64,000 nucleotides of DNA from Scytonematopsis contorta HA4267-MV1 (GCA_019359035.1 JAHHIC010000073.1:24871-88870), one strand, 5' to 3'; shown: positions 36,966 through 46,649, counted from the first letter of the stretch. The notes: a model not told the origin generated them from the letters alone. Numbers and translations: made by a program.

Positions 36966-37745
36966 TTAATTTCTACCCAACCACTTTTGAGCATTTAATC
37001 TTTGAACAACACCAAATACCAGCAAGTCAAGTGTTACCTTGCGTTCATCAATTAAGAAAGGCTCAAGGGTGCTGATATGTTTGTTATAAGCGGCACATGA
37101 AAAAGCTCTACTTCCTTGAATATCTTCCCCAGGAAAATAAACACGAAACTGATGTTGCTTTTCATTCCAGTAACCTATAACTTGCCAACAGTCATCAGCC
37201 TCACGGTAACCAGAAACAGGAATTTTTTGTTTTTCAAAAGCTAAGTCTATATCTTGGATACCTTGTTTTTGCAATGCTTGCTTTAAGGATGGCAAGTAGT
37301 CTTGCTGAATAAATTCACTGAAAGGCTTATTTTCAACTGCTGGAGCTTTATCTTTTTTTTCTTTTGCTGGTTTTGAAGCAGGTTGTTCACTCCCTTCTTT
37401 TTTAGCCGCTGGTTTGGTTTTAGTCGTCGATTCTTCATCTGACTTTGATGCAGCTTCAGACTCTTTACCCAAACGAGCAGCATTGGGGTTAACTTCGGGA
37501 TTAGCAGCTTTTGGGTCTGGTGTATTTGCTGTAGGAATATCAGTAGCCTCAGGTACTGTAGTACTGTGAAGACTTTCCACTACTACATCAGGTGCAGACC
37601 TAGCTACGCTAATGTTTTCCTCGATGATAGAAGGGTCGTCATCTCCAGCTGTTTTTTGAGCAAGACGCTGAGGTTGTTCATCTGGCTCAGTTTGAATCAG
37701 TTCATCTGGAGTTGATTCGCTATTTGATGGTTTTTCCTGTGCCAT
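36966..37745 (-). CDS. DUF2996-family protein
   Basis: The product has 259 residues. The first ~150 are disordered and rich in Glu, Pro, Lys, Ala and Thr. The C-terminal ~110 match the cyanobacterial DUF2996 pattern: KPFSEFIQQDYLPSLKQAL, FEKQKIPV, CWQVIGYWN, FRVYFPGEDI, AFSCA, FLIDERKVTLDLLVFGVVQR and LNAQKWLGRN. Function is unknown. AAGGAG lies 10 nt before the ATG. It is 53 nt downstream of the CAAD gene in the same orientation, which suggests an operon and possibly a thylakoid-related role. Confidence 0.85.
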   Translation of the reverse strand: MAQEKPSNSESTPDELIQTEPDEQPQRLAQKTAGDDDPSIIEENISVARSAPDVVVESLHSTTVPEATDIPTANTPDPKAANPEVNPNAARLGKESEAASKSDEESTTKTKPAAKKEGSEQPASKPAKEKKDKAPAVENKPFSEFIQQDYLPSLKQALQKQGIQDIDLAFEKQKIPVSGYREADDCWQVIGYWNEKQHQFRVYFPGEDIQGSRAFSCAAYNKHISTLEPFLIDERKVTLDLLVFGVVQRLNAQKWLGRN

Positions 37746-37798
37746 GTTATTCGTAACTCCTTAAACTAAAGTACTGCTACAGAGATTGACACATAATG

Positions 37799-38266
37799 CT
37801 AACTTTGATTTTCGATAGCATTTACATCAGTAGCGTTTGTACCCAAAAATTGTTGTTTAATAGAGCGAAACTCTGATACTAATTCTTGTCGGGTAAAAGA
37901 TTTGAGAAGATAGCGATAAGCAAACCAAGCTGTATAACTAATCCCAATAAACTCAAAAATTGGGGATGCAAAAGGGACGTCATTAATTGCATCAATTGCT
38001 GCAAACAATATGCGAAGCGAAGTCACCCCTACTACCAGTAAAACAAAGCTTATAATAGGCAGCTTGTATTCGCTGTAGAATTTACTTATGTATTCGGGAA
38101 CTTTTTCAAAAAAGTTGGAAATTTTGCTACCAATATCATTCAACTGGTCATTACTATTACTGGCTGGTGGTAGCATTGCTAAGTCCCCTGGCTGTGAACT
38201 TTCGACTGGTGGCATATCTACTTTTGTAGAAGTACCATCAGTATACTCAAACTGTTGTGTATCCAT
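37799..38266 (-). CDS. CAAD / CURT1-like thylakoid membrane protein
   Basis: The product has 155 residues. The N-terminus is polar. A CAAD domain (~48-145) has an amphipathic helix (SNFFEKVPEYISKFYSEYK), two membrane helices (LPIISFVLLVVGVTSLRILF; PIFEFIGISYTAWFAYRYL) and a second amphipathic helix (RQELVSEFRSIKQQF). The family includes the cyanobacterial aminoacyl-tRNA-synthetase appended domain and the plant CURT1 proteins that bend thylakoid membranes. AAGGAT lies 6 nt before the ATG. Its partner downstream is DUF2996. Confidence 0.9.
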   Translation of the reverse strand: MDTQQFEYTDGTSTKVDMPPVESSQPGDLAMLPPASNSNDQLNDIGSKISNFFEKVPEYISKFYSEYKLPIISFVLLVVGVTSLRILFAAIDAINDVPFASPIFEFIGISYTAWFAYRYLLKSFTRQELVSEFRSIKQQFLGTNATDVNAIENQS

Positions 38267-38685
38267 AATTTATCCTTTTTTAATTATTTGCTAGTTGTTA
38301 CATTAACAATTAATTACTAGACAGTTACATCCTCCCTACGACCAATAATAATGAAAGCACCTAGCTACCTATTTGGTATTAGAAAGTAGATGATATATGG
38401 TCACACGTATATTCATAAACGTGTTTGTCTTCTACCAAAAGATACATTATTGCTGGTATAAAAATTTATATTTATCAATGATTTCGCTGTAACAATATTG
38501 TAGTTTTATTAATATAGTATATATACTGTAATAATAAAACAAATGTTTCATCAATCAGGGAAAAAAGTAGTAAGGTATTAGGAGAGCAAATTTGCCTGAT
38601 TGCCGATGCCCATAATTATATTTGATGTGGAGCTTTTGCAGTCATGTTAATTAGCTTTTAACCTAAACCTAACTAATTCTTGGTC
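38267..38685. other. Divergent intergenic region (CAAD / J-domain-like)
   Basis: AT-rich and presumably holding both promoters. Around 38402-38422 a near-palindrome (CACACGTATATTCATAAACGTGT) could be an operator. No gene is visible. Confidence 0.4.
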
Positions 38686-39723
38686 ATGCCTCGAAAAGCT
38701 TCATCACCAAAGCGCACTACCTCAACCACAGTTACGCTTGCTCTTTCCGAAGCTCACATCCGTCTGCAAGCTCTGGAAAAAGAACACGAAAAGCTGCTCA
38801 AAAATATAAGGAAAAAACGCACAGAATTAACTAATCTTGTTGACCTCCAACGTTCTATCGCAACAGAGGTATACCAGCGAGCAACCCCCTGGTTCCAAAA
38901 AATGGCGAACCTCGACCAAGAAATTCATGGTTTATTTGAGGAAATTTTCAACACTAAAAAACTAGGTAAAAAATTAAGGAAAAAAGTTGAAAAAATTTAC
39001 CTGAACCTCCAAATATTAGGTGTTGTCAGTCCAAAAATCCATGACCCCTCAGAAGAGATAGAAGATGAAGTGTCAGAAGATAACGGCCAGGAGGAAGATT
39101 TTTTCCGTTCAGCAAGGGAAAGAGCTTACCAACAACAACAATCCGGTCAAGGCTTTGAAAAACCGTCTTTTTGTAGAACCGACGACTCTAAAAAAGTCCG
39201 TTCCTTGTTTTTAAAGTTAGCTGAAATATTCCACCCTGACAAAATTACAGACCCCGATAAGCACGACCATCATACAGAGATAATGAAAGAAATTAATAAA
39301 GCTTATCAAGAAGGAGATTTAGCTAGACTTTTGGAGATTGAACAACTGCATGAAGTGGGAGAATCGACTGATATTTCATCCGAAGATGATTTAACGAGAG
39401 CATGTAGTCGCATCGAGCAGCAAAATGAACTCCTGAAAAAGCAATTTGAAGATTTAAAAAGTGAGTTGCGTTCAGCCAAAAAAACACCCGAAGGAACAAT
39501 GGCTACTGATTACAAAAAAATATGTAAACTTGGTATTGACCCAATAGACCAAATGTTAGAGCAAATAGAGACTCAGGTTGACACGATTTCTAATATTCGT
39601 GATTTTGTCAAGGATTTTAGAGAAGAGAAAATTAGCACTAACGAATTTATTAATGGTCCGACAATTTTGCGGCAGATGGATGACGATATTTTTGATTTGG
39701 ATGATATGGTCGTTTACTTTTAA
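38686..39723 (+). CDS. J-domain-like coiled-coil protein
   Basis: The product has 345 residues from the ATG at 38686; a TTG 6 nt upstream is in frame. Residues ~20-60 and ~245-280 are coiled coil (HIRLQALEKEHEKLLKNIRK; RIEQQNELLKKQFEDLKSEL). Around residue 182 there is a J-domain core with the HPD motif (LFLKLAEIFHPDKITDPDKH, then MKEINKAYQEGDLARLLEIE). J-domains stimulate Hsp70 (DnaK) ATPase. This is the short 'molecular chaperone DnaJ' type found without a Gly/Phe or zinc region, so the client is unknown. It stands alone between the CAAD operon and the GG-peptide gene. Confidence 0.8.
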   Translation: MPRKASSPKRTTSTTVTLALSEAHIRLQALEKEHEKLLKNIRKKRTELTNLVDLQRSIATEVYQRATPWFQKMANLDQEIHGLFEEIFNTKKLGKKLRKKVEKIYLNLQILGVVSPKIHDPSEEIEDEVSEDNGQEEDFFRSARERAYQQQQSGQGFEKPSFCRTDDSKKVRSLFLKLAEIFHPDKITDPDKHDHHTEIMKEINKAYQEGDLARLLEIEQLHEVGESTDISSEDDLTRACSRIEQQNELLKKQFEDLKSELRSAKKTPEGTMATDYKKICKLGIDPIDQMLEQIETQVDTISNIRDFVKDFREEKISTNEFINGPTILRQMDDDIFDLDDMVVYF

Positions 39724-40324
39724 GTAAAGTCCAAGGGAAGAAGAAAGAATAAATTCTTTTTCTTTAGCTGTAATTATGCGATAGGGAGCAAGATGCTCCC
39801 ACTACTTAATCACCACAGCAATTAGGGAAGCCCGTTGCGTATGTTCGCTCTTATAAATTCATTGTACAAACTGCCATAGCATTACTCGATGGAGCATTTA
39901 ATAGCGCTTGTTGAGCAAATTCGTATACAGTTTGAATATGAGCTGGACAGTAGGTTTTGACTGCCTGAACTGTCACCACCTTGGGTCACTACCCTCAATA
40001 CTACTCGTCGGTTAAGCTAGAAAATACGAAAACTCGTAGGTTGAGTTGAGCTTTAGCCTCTAAGCAAACTACCATTTACCATTTGTTGTCAAAAAATTTT
40101 TATTGAAATCGCATTTCTTGCATAAACCAAATGAGCCTTCCCCAATATTTATGTTGTAAGGCTTCAAAAGCCACATAAGTAGGTGAGTGAAAATAAACCG
40201 AACTATGTAACAGAATGTAAAGTTAAACGAAAAGCTTGATTCAGATTGAGTTAGAGCTTATTTAGAAAACTAAATATAGTCGTTCTTTTTAACGCCTACT
40301 TACTTACATACAGGAGAAAAGGTT
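39724..40324. other. 600-nt gap with hairpins and repeat fragments
   Basis: There are two hairpins just after the J-domain-like gene: AAGAAAGAAT/ATTCTTTTTCTT at ~39739-39765 and a perfect GGGAGCA/TGCTCCC at 39784-39800. At ~40040 a TAGGTTGAGTTGAGC fragment resembles the element at 23850-23983. The last 100 nt should hold the promoter of the GG-peptide gene. No open frame looks genuine. Confidence 0.5.
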
Positions 40325-40555
40325 ATGAATAATTACAGCAAGCAAAACCATGAGCAAGAATTTTCCATGAATCAGAAGGTTGCTGCTGAAACAATAAACA
40401 CTACGATTAAGGAGTTGGATGATACGCAGCTTGAGTCAGTTTGTGGTGGTAACCGACCAGTATGGTGTCCACAAACAAAAAAATACGTTTGGGTTAGAAC
40501 ACGTGGCGGTGTTTATAGTGAGGGACCAATGCCTCCCTCTTCAGATGGTATGTAA
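40325..40555 (+). CDS. Short peptide with double-glycine leader
   Basis: The product has 76 residues. The leader (1-42) ends in the canonical pattern of peptides cleaved and exported by C39-peptidase ABC transporters: L(-12)DDTQ(-8)L(-7)ESV(-4)CGG. The predicted 34-residue core (NRPVWCPQTKKYVWVRTRGG, then a Pro/Ser-rich end) has one Cys, two Trp and several basic residues. AGGAG lies 9 nt before the ATG. No C39 transporter or modification enzyme is in the window. It lies 112 nt upstream of an orphan TpsA in the same orientation. It could be a bacteriocin or signalling peptide; the function is not known. Confidence 0.78.
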   Translation: MNNYSKQNHEQEFSMNQKVAAETINTTIKELDDTQLESVCGGNRPVWCPQTKKYVWVRTRGGVYSEGPMPPSSDGM

Positions 40556-40667
40556 CCTGAACAGCGGATGTAGCGGATAGTTAACTTAATAAATAAAACA
40601 GATAATTCATACACTACATTCGCTTAGTACCACTAACTCGCATGACTTCCGGATTTCAGGGGTATCT

Positions 40668-43271
40668 ATGAAATTAAAATGCTTTCAATCACTAGGAATT
40701 ACAATATTAAGAATTACAATTGGTAGTTTAACTATTTCCACTCAGAACAGCGTACTAGCTCAAATCGCACCAGATGCGACATTGCCTAATAATTCTCAGG
40801 TAAGATTAGAAAACAACATCCGATTTATAGAAGGTGGTACTCAAGCAGGAGGTAATTTATTTCACAGCTTTCGAGAATTTTCTGTTCCAACAAATAGTAC
40901 GGCTTTCTTTAACAACAACTCTGCAAATGTTCAAAATATAATTGGTCGAGTAACAGGTGGTTCGCTATCCAATATCGATGGTTTAATTCGCGCTAACGGT
41001 ACAGCCAACTTATTTCTTATTAACCCAAATGGAATTATTTTTGGTGAAAATGCTTGGTTAAAAATAGGTGGTTCATTTATCAGCACATCTGCCAATAGTA
41101 TGAAATTTGCTGATGGCTTTGAGTATAGCACGAATACTACTTCAAATATACCCTTACTCACTATTAGCGTACCTACAGGATTGCAATTTGGTACAAATCC
41201 TGGTTCAATTCAGGTGATTGGTGATGGTTTAGGTCTTAGGAATAGAGAGGCTCTTAGTATTCCTCCTATGCCAGGAGAACCTAAACCGGGCTTAAGTTTG
41301 CCGTCATCAAATCAAACCTTAGCTTTAATTGGTGGTGACGTTTCCTTACAAGGAGCAACATTAAAGACATATGGGGGAAGAATAGAGTTAGGTAGTGTGG
41401 AAGATAATAGCTTAGTTGTCGTTAGCCCTACAGAAAAAGGTTTTTCCTTAGGCTATGGAACTGTGCAAAACTTTGGTAACATTCAGTTATCAAAAAAAGC
41501 TTCTGTTGACGCTAGCGGAGAAGGAAGTGGCGATATATTTGTTACAAGTAGAAACCTGACCCTCACGGATGGTTCCACCATAGAAGCAAGCACTTTAGGG
41601 TCAAAACCTGGAGGTGTTTTAGTAGTCAATGTTCGCGAACAAGTAAAATTGAGCGGTATATCCAAAGATATTCAAGAGTTCCCTAGTGGATTCTTTGGGG
41701 AGACTTTTCCTAAAAGCTCGGGGTCACGGGGAGATGTAATAATTAACACTCATTCTTTGCAAGTTGAGGATGGGGCACAAGTTAGTGCATCTGTTAAAGG
41801 TTCTGGAAGGGGTGGGAATTTGGTGATTAACGCAGAGAAAGTAGAACTTCTCGATGGAAATACTTTTCATAAACTTCCCACTGCTCTTTCTGTTTCAAAC
41901 CAGAGCAAGCAGCAGGGGTCAGCAGGAGATATGGTAATTAACGCTCGCGTTTTAGCTATTAGAGATGGAGCATTTATCAGTGCTCGCACATTAGGGGATG
42001 GAAAAGGGGGAAATTTGATTGTTAATGCTACCGAATCTGTAGAAATTACTGGTGGAAAAAGGGCATACAATAATCCTGCCACAAAGACTAGTAGTACTTT
42101 GGGTACTTTTCAAGTGACACCAAATGCCAGAGGGGCTGCAGGGGATATAACAATTAAAACTCCTGTGTTGCTTGTAAAAGATGGGGGACAAATAAGGTCT
42201 GATACCTTTGGTGCAGGGAATGGAGGGAAGTTAACAGTTGAAGCTACCCAGGTAAAAATTATCGGTTCTTCTAACAGTGAACTTCCGCGAACATTATTAA
42301 CAACTCAAGTTAATCAAGGTGCAACAGGTTTGGCTGGAAATCTAGATATTAAAACCCGCGAATTGCTAGTTCAGGGTAGAGCGCAAGTTATTACTGGTAC
42401 TAATGGTTCAGGAAAGGGTGGTGATTTGGTTATAAACGCTACCGACAAAGTAAGACTTCAAAATAATCAAGAAAATAATCTTGCTCAAATAGTTGTAGAA
42501 GGTAAAAAAACTGGTAATGCTGGGAATTTAACTATTAATGCTGACTCTATCCGTTTGGACAAAAACGCAATTATTGATGCCAGCACTCAAAGTATTAACA
42601 AAGACCCTAGTAAAGTACAGGCAACTATTAACCTGCGTTCGCAAGATATAGTATTAAGTAACGCTAGCAAAATCAGAGCCAATGCTCAAGGTAACAATGT
42701 AATTGGCGGTAATTTAGATATTAAAACTGGTGTTTTAGCTACTCTAGAAAATAGCCAAATCACAGCTAACTCTAATGATTCTGCTGGGGGAAGGGTGCTA
42801 ATTAACACAAAGAAAAATTTTATCTCCCCCGGTAGTGAAATAACAGCCATAGGGAAAACTCCTGAGTTAATAGGAGAAGTGCAAATTAAAACACCAGATA
42901 TTGATACTCTTAAAGGAACAATAGTATTACCAGTAGATGTAGTTGATGGTAGTCGATTAATTAACAAAAATTTCTGTGCCCTCGCTTACGATAGTCGCTT
43001 TGTTATCACCGGACGCGGAGGTTTACCACCTTCCCCCTATGACATTCAAGAAGATTACTATACAACATGGGAAGATTGGCGAATGAACCCAGTAACCCAG
43101 AGCCAGCAAAATAGAGAGCAAAAAATTCAAGATTTATCTGGCTCAGTTCCAGCTCCAATTATCGAGGCACAAGGATGGGTAACAAATAATAAAGGGGAAG
43201 TAGAACTCGTAGCTTTTACACCTGATGTAACACCACACAACTTGCAAAATGCACCCATTGAATGTAGGTAA
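40668..43271 (+). CDS. Orphan TpsA hemagglutinin-like exoprotein
   Basis: The product has 867 residues with a signal peptide (ending SVLAQ near residue 31). The TPS domain (~35-150) shows GGNLFHSFREF, NIIGRVTGG, ANLFLINPNGIIFGENAWL and KIGGSF. Beta-helix repeats follow, with recurrent GGNLVINA, GDMVINA and GNLTINA strands. The C-terminal tail matches the locus B TpsA: FCALAYDSR, ITGRGGLPPSP, TWEDWR, GWVTNNKGEVELV and a final Cys. No TpsB is adjacent, so it must use a distant transporter (candidates at 15724 and 24000). It follows the double-glycine peptide gene and may share its promoter. Confidence 0.92.
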   Translation: MKLKCFQSLGITILRITIGSLTISTQNSVLAQIAPDATLPNNSQVRLENNIRFIEGGTQAGGNLFHSFREFSVPTNSTAFFNNNSANVQNIIGRVTGGSLSNIDGLIRANGTANLFLINPNGIIFGENAWLKIGGSFISTSANSMKFADGFEYSTNTTSNIPLLTISVPTGLQFGTNPGSIQVIGDGLGLRNREALSIPPMPGEPKPGLSLPSSNQTLALIGGDVSLQGATLKTYGGRIELGSVEDNSLVVVSPTEKGFSLGYGTVQNFGNIQLSKKASVDASGEGSGDIFVTSRNLTLTDGSTIEASTLGSKPGGVLVVNVREQVKLSGISKDIQEFPSGFFGETFPKSSGSRGDVIINTHSLQVEDGAQVSASVKGSGRGGNLVINAEKVELLDGNTFHKLPTALSVSNQSKQQGSAGDMVINARVLAIRDGAFISARTLGDGKGGNLIVNATESVEITGGKRAYNNPATKTSSTLGTFQVTPNARGAAGDITIKTPVLLVKDGGQIRSDTFGAGNGGKLTVEATQVKIIGSSNSELPRTLLTTQVNQGATGLAGNLDIKTRELLVQGRAQVITGTNGSGKGGDLVINATDKVRLQNNQENNLAQIVVEGKKTGNAGNLTINADSIRLDKNAIIDASTQSINKDPSKVQATINLRSQDIVLSNASKIRANAQGNNVIGGNLDIKTGVLATLENSQITANSNDSAGGRVLINTKKNFISPGSEITAIGKTPELIGEVQIKTPDIDTLKGTIVLPVDVVDGSRLINKNFCALAYDSRFVITGRGGLPPSPYDIQEDYYTTWEDWRMNPVTQSQQNREQKIQDLSGSVPAPIIEAQGWVTNNKGEVELVAFTPDVTPHNLQNAPIECR

Positions 43272-43519
43272 ATAAGTTTTACTAGAAATAGAATGCTTTA
43301 CAAGTAATATGACCAAAATAATTCAAAATTCAAATATCCGAAGCGGACGTTGTGCGTTCACTTCTTGGAGCGTAGCGGGTGTTAGATGTAAAGAGCTAAG
43401 AGTCGGATGTTGACTCTTGTCTCGAAAAAACAGCACAACTCCCTATTTGATAAAATGCCAAGTCTAATGTGTCCAGATGGGACACAAAATCAAGTTGATT
43501 CGCATAAAGTGTTTCAAAT

Positions 43520-45919
43520 TTATAAAACACTATTTCCTCCCGCATCTCTTGCTTTTTCCAAATTAGCTCCAGCAGCTTGATAAAGCGTATATATGTCGTT
43601 AGCGTCTTTTGGATATTGAGCAATACCTGCACTAAAAGTGACGTAAATAGATTGAGCCTCAGAAGTTGGGAACTCAATTTTCCGCAAAATATCCAATATT
43701 TCCTTTAACCATTCCACAGCATTTTCGCGAGAAATCCCATACATTCCAACAATAAATTCAGCCCCATCCCAACGAGCAACTATATCTTCACTGCGTAATT
43801 CCTGACGTAACAAATTAGCAAATCGACGTAACATTTGGTCTCCAAATCTATGTCCGTGCTTACGATTTATTTGATTTAAATTGTCTAAAGTTACCACTGC
43901 AAGATTTAAAGGTTGTTGATATTGGGAAGCTAAATTTAAAAGTCTATCTAAATCTTGATTGGAACGACGACGATTAGGTAAACCTGTGAGCAAATCAATT
44001 TCTGATTGTTCCCTCAACAAGCGGGTTCTTTCTAAACGATTAAAAATACGGGTGATTAATTCGGGAGCAACAACTGGTTTGCTTATATAATCGTCTGCAC
44101 CTGCTGCAAATACTTGTTGAATTGTCTCTGTATTTCTATCTCCAGTTAAAAACAAAATTGGTAAAGGTGCCCAACGAGAATTATCTCGTACCATTTGACA
44201 TAATTCTATACCGTCAACATCAGGCATTTGCACATCCATTATCAATAAATCGGGTTCTAATTTTTCTAATTCATTCCAAAATTCAGTAGAATCATTCAAA
44301 GTTGTAACTTGCAAACCCCAAGGTTCTAATAATGTCCGTACAAGACGTAAAATTAAACGGTCATCATCTAATACCATTACCTTAGCTTCTGGTTTTTTGG
44401 GAGGTTTGAGTGTTTGGTTAACAGCTTCCAATACCTTATTAGGAGTAATAGGTTTTTGTAAAAATCCACGAACTCGACGACGAGCTATAGTTCCTCGCTT
44501 TGTTATTTTATCGTCACTAGTTAATACAAGTACGGGTATAGGGGGTATTTGCTTAGACAGTTCGTCTAAACAAAATAATGCATCCGTGGGTGTATTTACA
44601 ACGGGAATATCCATTAGTACGATATCTGGACGGACTCGTGCTATAGCTTCCAATGCTTGCTGGGGTGATGGAGCAATTACAGTTTGTACTCCAAAAGCTG
44701 TAGCTTCTGTGACTAAATTTTCAGTAAATTCTCTATCTTCATCTATTATTAATAATCTTGTTTGCGATTCTATTTGAGTTTGTTTATTTTCTGCTATAAT
44801 AATTTCGGAAGTTGCTTGATTTGCTAAGCTTTGAGGAGTCGCAGCTTCCACTAGTAATCGCAAATTTTGTACTTTTTCGCGTAAAGATTTATTTAAAGAA
44901 TCACTTAAAAACACTTTTTGTTCTGACTGATTAGATATTTTGGGTTGTAAAAGTATTTCAATTTGACGTGCTATCTCAGCACCTTGTGGTATACCTAATA
45001 TCCCTAGAGAACCAATTAATTTGTGTGCTTCCTGTTTTGCGTTTTGTAAAATATTATGTTGCGATTTTTTGGTTGCTTCTGCTGTTAACTGTTTATCTAT
45101 TACTGTTTCATCTGTCGCTTTTTCTAACAGAGAAATTTGTTGTATAATCTGGGATTTTGTATCTTCCCAAAAATTTGCAGGGATTTGTCGTTGTGATGAT
45201 GACTTACTAATTATTTCTTTTGAAGAAGCGGAAGTAGATTTTTGAAATGCTGGATTTAGACGGTAACCTAATCCATAAACAGTTTCAATCAAATCTGTTG
45301 CTCCCACAGCTTTTAATTTTTGTCGCAACCGTTTAATTAGCGTCCTAACCGTATCTCCACTGGGTGGCTCATCATCTAGCGACCATAATTGATTGAGGAT
45401 GCTATTTTGGCTATGTATTTTTTGGGGACTTCGCATCAAAAGCTCAATCAGAGCATGTTCTTTTGCAGTCAGACTTAATACCACACTATTATATGTAACC
45501 TCACATTTACCAAGGTCTAGTCTAAGATTTCCCCACTCGATAACTGAAGATAAAGTTGTTGCTTGACGACGTAATAATGCCCTAATCCTGGCTTCCAATT
45601 CTAGTAGCGGTATGGGCTTAACAACATAATCATCAGCCCCTGCGTCCAACCCCATAATTTTATCATCACTAGTACCTCTAGCTGTTAGAAGTAGTACTAG
45701 TACTTGTAAATTTGCTTGACGGACTTTGCGACAGAAGCCTATTCCGTCAAGTTTGGGTAACATTACATCTAAAACAATTAAATCATAGTCTCCAGTTTCA
45801 GCAAATTCCCAACCTTCTTTTCCATCTGCGGCTGTGTCCACAGTATAACGATGCTCGGTTAATTTGGCTTTAACTAAATGAGAAAATAATTTATCGTCAT
45901 CTACAAGTAAGATTTTCAC
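43520..45919 (-). CDS. Hybrid regulator: REC-wHTH-Hpt-REC-REC-degenerate GGDEF
   Basis: The product has 799 residues. REC1 (1-~120; Asp51 in IVLDVMLPKLDG) and an OmpR-type winged helix (~125-222; ending TVYGLGYRLNP) form a complete transcription factor. An Hpt-like helical domain (~240-375; AHKLIGSLG with candidate His) follows, then REC2 (~395-510; LMDIPV) and REC3 (~515-630; LIMDVQMPDVDG). Last is a GGDEF-type domain (~640-799; LLTGLPNRR). Its signature reads WDGAEF where active diguanylate cyclases have GG(D/E)EF, so c-di-GMP synthesis is doubtful. One protein thus combines receiver, phosphotransfer, DNA-binding and output modules. No kinase is nearby. Confidence 0.92.
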   Translation of the reverse strand: MKILLVDDDKLFSHLVKAKLTEHRYTVDTAADGKEGWEFAETGDYDLIVLDVMLPKLDGIGFCRKVRQANLQVLVLLLTARGTSDDKIMGLDAGADDYVVKPIPLLELEARIRALLRRQATTLSSVIEWGNLRLDLGKCEVTYNSVVLSLTAKEHALIELLMRSPQKIHSQNSILNQLWSLDDEPPSGDTVRTLIKRLRQKLKAVGATDLIETVYGLGYRLNPAFQKSTSASSKEIISKSSSQRQIPANFWEDTKSQIIQQISLLEKATDETVIDKQLTAEATKKSQHNILQNAKQEAHKLIGSLGILGIPQGAEIARQIEILLQPKISNQSEQKVFLSDSLNKSLREKVQNLRLLVEAATPQSLANQATSEIIIAENKQTQIESQTRLLIIDEDREFTENLVTEATAFGVQTVIAPSPQQALEAIARVRPDIVLMDIPVVNTPTDALFCLDELSKQIPPIPVLVLTSDDKITKRGTIARRRVRGFLQKPITPNKVLEAVNQTLKPPKKPEAKVMVLDDDRLILRLVRTLLEPWGLQVTTLNDSTEFWNELEKLEPDLLIMDVQMPDVDGIELCQMVRDNSRWAPLPILFLTGDRNTETIQQVFAAGADDYISKPVVAPELITRIFNRLERTRLLREQSEIDLLTGLPNRRRSNQDLDRLLNLASQYQQPLNLAVVTLDNLNQINRKHGHRFGDQMLRRFANLLRQELRSEDIVARWDGAEFIVGMYGISRENAVEWLKEILDILRKIEFPTSEAQSIYVTFSAGIAQYPKDANDIYTLYQAAGANLEKARDAGGNSVL

Positions 45920-46649
45920 TCTAATAAATAGTGGGGGTAAGGGGGTAAGGGGGAGTAGTAGAAAAACTCACCTCCCCAATTCTATTATTTGTTGTCGTTT
46001 ACGTTTAACTCAATTTATTACCGTTTAAAGTATAATTATATGTTGGGCAATTTTTTGCGTTGCTTTAGTCTGAAAAATAGTTTTGATAATAAATAATTAT
46101 ATAATATTCGGCGATCGCGAGAATTTCCCTTATATGTATGAGCAGTGATAACGAAGCAGTCAAAAAGAAGGCATCTAAGAGTACGGGCAGAGGGCAGAAG
46201 GCCAGAGAAGGAAGAAGGCATTCAAAGTATACATAGAATACAGTGTGGGCGCATGTTTGTCCTTCGGACGACCTTGCGGTACGCGCAGCGTGGCGTCAGC
46301 CATGACCCACACTGATTCAAGACCACCACCGCCAATGCAGCGATTTTGCCGGGAGACCCGTCCACCGCAAGTGGCTCACCAAGCTGCGGTGTGGTCGGGG
46401 CTTGTACCCTCGTTGTTCCTTTGCAGACGGAACAGAGTGTATTACTTATTACCTTCTTGACTTATTCCTCCCTTCTGCCCTCTGCCCTCTGCCTTTCCCG
46501 GATAATGATTATCTGTAGTTATCTCTAAATTCAAGCAAAAGCTTTATGATTTACGGAACTTGCATGTTTTGAAAAAATGAGATACCCTTTACAAAGAATA
46601 TAAGCAATTATTCTTAGATTAAGAGTGTTTTATACTACCAATAAAAATA
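45920..46649. other. 730-nt gap with a GC-rich repeat island
   Basis: It begins with the octanucleotide repeat GGGGGTAA (45933-45950). The centre is the inverted-repeat-bounded island described separately (46186-46486). The last ~150 nt are AT-rich and should carry the promoter of the coiled-coil gene. Short frames inside the island are not convincing as genes. Confidence 0.5.
46186..46486. repeat. GC-rich element with perfect 16-bp terminal inverted repeats
   Basis: GGCAGAGGGCAGAAGG (46186-46201) is perfectly inverted at 46471-46486. Inside are nested palindromes: CAGTGTGGG (46241-46249) pairs with CCCACACTG (46306-46314), and ACCGCA pairs with TGCGGT. The interior is visibly GC-richer than its surroundings (GCGGTACGCGCAGCGTGGCG). 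The ends are also GGGCAGA-type heptanucleotide repeats, so it may be a repeat cluster and not a transposable element. Confidence 0.6.

Noticed and set aside
46186..46486. Integrase attachment site or insertion sequence
   Set aside because: There is no transposase or integrase gene and no clear target duplication; only the inverted repeats are supported.
46245..46528. Frames of 60-71 codons in the GC-rich island
   Set aside because: They lie inside nested palindromes and repeat ends; no ribosome binding site and repeat-derived composition.
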